Source of the DNA: Amoebidium appalachense
Lineage: Eukaryota; Ichthyosporea
Direction: 5' to 3'
Assembly: GCA_963693365.1 (NCBI GenBank)
Contig: CAVNZM010000007.1
Location: forward strand, 5,952,001 to 6,016,000
DNA length: 64,000 nucleotides
Shown: one piece after another, positions 26,967 through 64,000 of the stretch
How positions within the stretch are numbered: the first letter of the stretch is position 1
Layout: every line of letters starts with the position of its first letter
Program-made: the position numbers and the translations under genes
The notes under the pieces: model-generated
Databases searched by the model: none
The model's input: the letters and a program-made list of their open reading frames with translations, nothing else
What the model was told of the DNA's origin: nothing

Positions 26967-27781
26967 ACATGCACACACGCACACGCACACGCACACACGC
27001 ACACGCACACACACACATACACGCACACACACACACACACCGAGAACCGTTGTTTGCAATTGGGCACAGCCCGCTGCCTTGTAAATACAAAAGCGTGCCC
27101 CCCCCCCCCCCCTTCCCCCCCCTCCCCCACTCCCCCCCCTCCCCCCTTCCTCGCCCATCTGTCCCAAGTCACCATCGCCCACCCACTACGCCCTCTGTAC
27201 ACTTAAAGTAATACAGCACACTTACCAAAAGAATCTATGGCCCTTACGATTCCCCCCCTTGGAAGCTCCCTCCCCCAGCACCGGTCCCAGTATTGTTTGT
27301 CTTCTTGGTGGAAGGGGAGGGGGGGGGGGGGGGGGGGGGAGGGTGGGGGGGGAGAGGGGGTGGAGGGGGGGGGTGGAGAGGCAAGAGGGGAGGGGGAGGG
27401 GGGGGGGAGGGGGGAAGGGGGGGGCTTTTCACAGGGATTATGGATGAGGTGTTTGTGGGGGAGGGTAGGATGTGCCCCCCCCCCCCCCCCCCCCCCCCCA
27501 ACTTGCATCCCCCCCCCCCCCCCCCCCTCCCTCGCCACCTCCATCTCTCATGTTCTGTCTCCCCCCCCCCCCCCCCACCCTCCGCCTCCCCCTCCCGGAG
27601 TAGTCTCCTCTTGCTATCCCTTACCCCCCGTCTCTACCTCCTCCTCTTCCTCCCCCTCCCTCCCGCCCCTCCCCCCTCCCCCCTTTCCCCCTGAGAGTCC
27701 CCAACCCCCCGCCTCCCTCAGCTCGATCTCGAAGCTCGCCCAATCATTGGAAACTGGTAATCAGAGTCTACAAATGCACAG

Positions 27782-27854
<73 letters not shown>

Positions 27855-29439
27855 AACACACACACACACACATGCACACACGTAAATACACGCACGCACA
27901 AAGTACGGGCACACGGGTGCAGACGGCACATGCACTGCGCGGCGTCCGTGCGCACGCGGGCACCGTGACATCACATGACGTGTAACATACGCGCACGTAC
28001 GTACACAGGCCGATGATTCCAAGCTATTAGGCATCTATTGTACAGCCATTCACCAGGTCGGTGCACGCGTACGGATTCTCCCCGGAGGGAGGTACGATGT
28101 GCACTATGCACAGAAGTCGGGGGTCGGTAGTAAACAGCATCTCGTTTTCCGTGCCCGGTCACCTGGCCCCGCTTTAACACCGCTACTGATTTTGAGATGG
28201 GCATAGAACACGTACATAAATGTGGCCTTGCGCACAGTACACTCAGTGTAAGGCTGTGGAAATGGGTGCACATGGGCCAAGGGCGAGCGTCTCTGAGCTC
28301 TCTGAGACCCTCTCCTAGCATACTCAGTGTACAGTCACTGTGGAAACAGGTGCACATCCGGCTTCCGGGTCAATAATGGCGAACGGAGCTGGCAGGCGGC
28401 CCAAGGCCCAAGGCCGTCCTAATAATTATTCATGTTACGAAACTACATGTACACTTAAAGGTTTGATAGTCTACTGGGAGATTGATAAGACCTTAATTTT
28501 AAAAATGTAAGACTAATATAGGCTTGAAAATAGTTTAGTTAGGGACACGTGTAGTGGGAAAGTATATAGATTGTTTGTTTACGTAAATTACGTTTAGGTG
28601 GTTTTGCACTCCTTTTGGCTCAAACCACGATCTGCATTGTGATTGGGTTACGCTCACTAGGTGCACCAATCATAACGTTGATTCATTCTAAGCCAATCAA
28701 ACCAAGCCTCGTTTCAGGGTTGGGGCCCGGGCTGGGGTTCGCCAGCTTAACCGTATCGCCCTTTCGCCAATCGTAACGGACAATTTTTTGATCGTAACGG
28801 GGGTGGGTTCTTGGAGAGCTGCAAGCCCTGTTTAAAACGCCCCTCCAGTCGCAAAACTCAAAATACGTGTTTTTACAAATTGAGTACCGCAAGATTACAA
28901 GCCCTGGAAACTTATCGGGGCTCGATATTGCACATGAGAAGCGCTGTAGATATGTTCTTGGGGGGGAATGTGCTGTTCTTGAACAGAAATATTGAAAAAA
29001 TAGGGAAAATTACATATTCAAGCGTTTATAATGCTACACACCTGATACAAAAGCTGTTACGAGGGTACCCTGACCTTATTCGTATCGGGGTCTCTCGTTA
29101 ATCGTAATAACGACGATTTTTTTTCTCGTAATCCCTACCCTGCCTCGTTTCCCACCTTTTTTTGAAGCGGCTCAACAGAAAAACTCAAAACACACACTCG
29201 CTGCATAGTGTAATGTACCGACGATCAAGGCGTTACGTAGGGTTGTTGGTACCTTGCCCTAGTGATCACAATCTTCAAGTTTTCTGAGTCACGTCGGATT
29301 TATCCACACTCTTTTCAGATAGGAAGGTGTTTGTAAAGAGGGATACTTGAAAATCCATGCGAGTTTTGGCCCTGGCACATTTCTTGGACGTGCACCGTGA
29401 TAACACGCCCCGTTTAGACTGTTGGTAAATTCTGGTAGG
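26362..29439. other. spacer between the Cna-B gene and SLC4
   Basis: Holds an AC/ACGC repeat block (26770-27040), C/G-rich low-complexity DNA (27100-27720), a CA array (27780-27850), and then about 1.2 kb of unique, moderately AT-rich DNA (28210-29439) that is the likely SLC4 upstream region. A weak candidate exon pair on the plus strand (27730-27763 joined to 28009-28206, ending in TAG) stays open in one frame but resembles nothing I know and has no start codon. Confidence 0.5.
28642..28771. promoter_or_regulatory. cluster of CCAAT boxes upstream of SLC4
   Basis: ATTGG at 28642-28646 and CCAAT at 28666-28670, 28693-28697 and 28767-28771: four sites in 130 bases, about 670 to 800 bases before the SLC4 start codon. 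Two copies of ATCGTAACGG also occur near the right end. The regulatory role is inferred. Confidence 0.35.
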
Positions 29440-51150
<21,711 letters not shown>

Positions 51151-51373
51151 AAAAATGCAAAAGGGTATACGTGTGTGTGATACGTGTGTGTGTGAGTGTG
51201 TGGGTGGGTGGGTGGGTGGGTGGTTGTGGTGGTGGTGGTGGTGGTGGTAGTGGGGGGGGGGGGGGGGGGGGGGGGGGGGGAGCATGCCCAGTATTTTTAT
51301 TTCCATTCTTAATGTGTTTTTAGTATTTATTTTATAATGATTACTATCTATTTTATTTTGTTATTTTATTTTA

Positions 51374-51375
<2 letters not shown>

Positions 51376-51424
<49 letters not shown>

Positions 51425-51427
51425 TAT

Positions 51428-51428
<1 letters not shown>
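51376..51428. repeat. (ATT)n then (AT)n
   Basis: About 11 ATT units followed by AT units, bordered by a G-run. Confidence 0.95.
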
Positions 51429-51462
<34 letters not shown>

Positions 51463-52276
51463 ACAGGTCGATCTTGCCCAATTTAAATGCCATGTATTCG
51501 CTTGTATTCAAAATAATTTCGCCTCTTTTTTGCAGCATATGCCGTGAGTATACGCACCAATGCGCATACAGACCCATGTGTACACACACCCCAAACACTA
51601 CACATGGAAACATGCGCGCACTGCGCGCTTTGTCAGTATAATTTTCTTTGTCGCTTATAGTATATATATATGCAATAATGAATCCTCCGGCATTTTTGAT
51701 TGTTCTATATAATATATAAATTTGAAGCGCATTTTTAATCTAGTATTAACAGCTTCAATGACAATGCAAATAGTTGATTAAAGCATGAATGACAATAGAC
51801 CACAAACCCCATGAACCCTAACAAGGTGCAATCAATGCGCCAATATATATCAAGATGCTGCTATAGACTGACTCAGAGGTAAACAAATATTTATAAAACA
51901 GGGATATTTATTTATCTTGTAGCCGGATAATCCACAAGTAAACTAATAGGTACTTATTTTGCACATATCCCGTCCGGATCCTCCGTTTCTTATGTGTGAT
52001 CATGCATTTGGTGGCAGGTATCTTATTTCGATTTCTGGGCACTTATTATAAGCTTAGCCCCCTTATTTTTTGATGCGTATGGTGGCAGCCCGGGAAGGGG
52101 AGGGGAGGAAATGGGGTGGGAATTTGGTGCATGCGCGTGGTGGGTGTGTGTACATGTGTACGTGTGTGTGTGTGTGTGTGTTTGCGGGAGGGGGGGGGGG
52201 GGGGGAGGGAGCCTTGAGTGGGCGGAGGCATTAGTCAACCGCCGGATATTGGGGGTTTGGGGGGCACCGGCCGCCA

Positions 52277-52313
<37 letters not shown>

Positions 52314-52375
52314 GGGGGGGGGGGGAGTTATCCGTGTGGGGCGCTCGCGGGCGCGCTTTGTGGGGATGTGTGCAT

Positions 52376-52465
52376 GAGTCTGTGAAATTTGTGTTCAAGT
52401 AGTAGGTGTGTGTGTGGGTGAGTCTGTGAAATTTGTGTTCAAGTAGTAGGTGTGTGTGTGCGTAT
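52376..52465. repeat. 44-bp tandem duplication
   Basis: Two copies of GAGTCTGTGAAATTTGTGTT and the following GT-rich bases, at 52376 and 52420. Confidence 0.93.
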
Positions 52466-52628
52466 GCATGTACAGGTGTGCGAGAGCATGTGCATGTGTG
52501 GCGCAGATGGGTGGATCCCAGTGCTTTATATTTTTTTTGAAGGAACCAATGTGGACGTGTGGGTGGGTTGGTGGGTGAGAACGCTGGGCCCCGGAGGTGC
52601 ATGATGCGCGCACCCGCACGTATGTGCC

Positions 52629-52666
<38 letters not shown>

Positions 52667-53149
52667 TGTGTGTGCGTGTGTGTGTGTGTGTGCGTGTGTG
52701 CACGCGCGTGCGTGCATGACGTGTGTGTGACAGATAGATGCAATCTCTGCATGCAAACGTCTGGTTTAGTGCGCGTGAACATGGAACAAGCGCATTTACG
52801 GGGAGAGCACTCTTTCCTCGTAGGCAATTACTACTTTGACAACATAAATTTACAGTAACATACTGCCGATTCTCTGAAAATAACACCCCGCAAATTCATG
52901 GCAACAGATCGTGCATTTACTTCATTCAACTGAATGCTTTGCATGGCAGAAGTCTAGATACATCACATCGTTCAATCGATATTCACGTGTTCTTCGATTA
53001 GGAAAAATCCCAAAACTATGAACACCTTAGCAGAGAAAAACAAAAGCTAGACTTTCATTATTGCCATTAGAGCTTTCTGCGGCCAAGTCCTCGACAAGAA
53101 CACTTCAAGAAAACAAAAGACAGATTCCAGGGCAGAAGAGAGTGTACTG

Positions 53150-53229
<80 letters not shown>

Positions 53230-53322
53230 ATGTGTGTGTGTGGACCGTGTGCGTGTGGACAGTGAGGTGTGCGTGTAGAGTGCGCGCGCTCATATTGCGC
53301 GTGTGAATGTGTGTGTGTACAG

Positions 53323-53359
<37 letters not shown>

Positions 53360-53620
53360 TGTGTGTATGTGCGTGTGTGTGCGTGTGCATGAGTGTGTGC
53401 GTATACATGTACGCTCAACAGGGCCAAAGCACGAGCATGTGGCCACTGGCAAATGAACATGAACTAGCAGTGTGATATATCTATAACCCTTAGCAATTTA
53501 ACCCATGAGAATACAGGAATATCCTTATTTATCACTATTCGCATAAAAATTCACAATGATCACCTACGAGCAGACAGACAACCCACACCACTATCCTATT
53601 TCCAAATTTCCCCAAATTTC

Positions 53621-63028
<9,408 letters not shown>

Positions 63029-63637
63029 TCTAACGGCATCATCGATTGGCCCGTTTTCGATGTTTTGTGTTGAATTGTGGCTATGTTACAGTAACATCTC
63101 CCTAAATATATACTAAGAGTTTGCAACCTATATACTGCAGCTTATAAGACCTTTATCCGTATGCCTTACACGGTGTTAGCTAGCCTTACAACCGCATCCG
63201 TAGCGAGGAACGAGTAAAGGTACGCGGTGTGTGCAATGTTGACTGATCCGGAAGAAACCTCCGCTAGCCTTTGAATTAGGCTATAGAAGGCGTAACTACT
63301 TACACAACCTTATAAAGCAGTTTTTAAGTTTAGCCAGGTACGTGAATGATAACCTAGAGCGCAACCAAAGCTTCATAAGGGTAACAATTATTCATCAAAC
63401 ATGACCTCCAACGCAGAAGGGTTCACAGGTGACAGCTTCGAGAAGAAAAAACGGATGCAAACCACACATGCAACTAAACCCCGTCAGTGACGTCATCGCT
63501 ATTTTTGGGCTGATAGCGCAAACACACCACAGCTGATCCGGCGGCTGTCCGGCGCCGGGGCGGCCGACAACGCCATACACGCATTCAATTTTCCACATCT
63601 TCCTTGTTATTTTTCATTTCTTCTTTCCGTTACTTAT

Positions 63638-63676
<39 letters not shown>

Positions 63677-64000
63677 ATGTATACGTGCTTATGTGTGTGC
63701 CGCGTATGACGCTAATACTGTGTGTGCACGTGTGCACGCTGGCTGTGTGCTCGAGCTGTGTGCCACACGTGATGTGTACTCTGTGTCCCACCTCCCCCTC
63801 CCTCTAGAGTCTCTCTCATCCGAGCCCCCCCCCCCCCCTCCCCCCCCCCTTCCCCCCCCCCCCTACACACACACACACACCTTGTCCGCCGCGGGGGGGG
63901 GGGGGGGGGAGAAGGGGCAGGAGGGTTGACTAGCACAATTATCATAGTAGTAGCACACAGTTACGAAGGCTTTCGGAAAGCATGGCATCATGCAAAAAAG
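63029..64000. other. upstream region of the CDK gene
   Basis: Unique DNA with a short GT array (63643-63674) and C- and G-runs (63823-63910). A CCAAT box on the CDK sense strand (ATTGG at 63046-63050) lies just above the start codon. The CDK frame has a stop a few codons upstream of the ATG at 63028, which supports that start unless a further 5' exon exists. No other gene seen. Confidence 0.5.

Larger units (their letters stand above)
51151..53620. other. spacer between convergent 3' ends of SLC4 and the CDK gene
   Basis: Contains GT/GGT and G-runs (51170-51280), an ATT array running into an AT array (51376-51428), a G-run (51430-51461), about 600 bases of unique AT-rich DNA (51480-52080), G/GT-rich DNA with a two-copy 44-bp duplication (52376-52465), a mixed GT/GC array (52628-52715), unique DNA (52740-53145) and a GT array (53152-53230). 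Both genes must end transcription here. No gene seen. Confidence 0.6.

Noticed and set aside
28811-29101. 96-codon plus-strand frame upstream of SLC4
   Set aside because: Starts at TTG, contains no recognisable domain, and lies in AT-rich spacer DNA.

Overview
This is nuclear DNA of an intron-rich eukaryote. Six protein-coding genes can be recognised, each cut into short exons by introns of about 0.1 to 2 kb that use GT-AG sites. The introns and spacers are packed with homopolymers (runs of C or G up to about 97 nt), GT/CA dinucleotide arrays, GA/CT arrays and minisatellites. Nearly all long reading frames made only of Pro, Gly, Cys-Val or Thr-His are translations of these repeats, not genes. 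The host cannot be named from the sequence. A cytochrome oxidase 7a-like subunit, an SLC4 transporter and a CDK12/CDKC-type kinase would fit a unicellular relative of animals or fungi, or another protist with large introns.

Layout, left to right: gamma-glutamyl hydrolase (minus strand, 10 exons, last exon cut by the left edge, ATG at 9385); translation factor eIF4A (minus, 8 exons, 410 residues, complete); a COX7A-like mitochondrial protein (plus, 5 exons, 127 residues), divergent from eIF4A across a 976-bp shared upstream region; a secreted-type protein built of Cna-B/SdrD-B domains (plus, N-terminus not found, reading frame damaged at several points); an SLC4 bicarbonate/anion/borate transporter (plus, 27 exons, 915 residues, complete); and a CDK12/CDKC/Ctk1-like kinase (minus, 14 exons, about 839 residues if one base is restored in a G-run), convergent with SLC4. 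The exon models were built by hand from splice sites. All exon lengths and phases of eIF4A, COX7A, SLC4 and GGH add up exactly. The genes belong to unrelated pathways (folate turnover, translation, respiration, cell surface, ion transport, transcription elongation) and do not form a functional cluster.

The most unusual content lies in the introns. (1) Roughly half of the introns carry a C-run on the sense strand within tens of bases after the 5' splice site. (2) A short dispersed repeat that ends in a C-tail occurs about a dozen times, and every intronic copy is in the sense orientation of its host gene. (3) Many 3' splice sites are the end of a CA array. (4) Two unrelated intronic minisatellites have a CArg-box core, CC(A/T)6GG, and in one of them all 11 units keep that consensus although the six inner bases differ between units.
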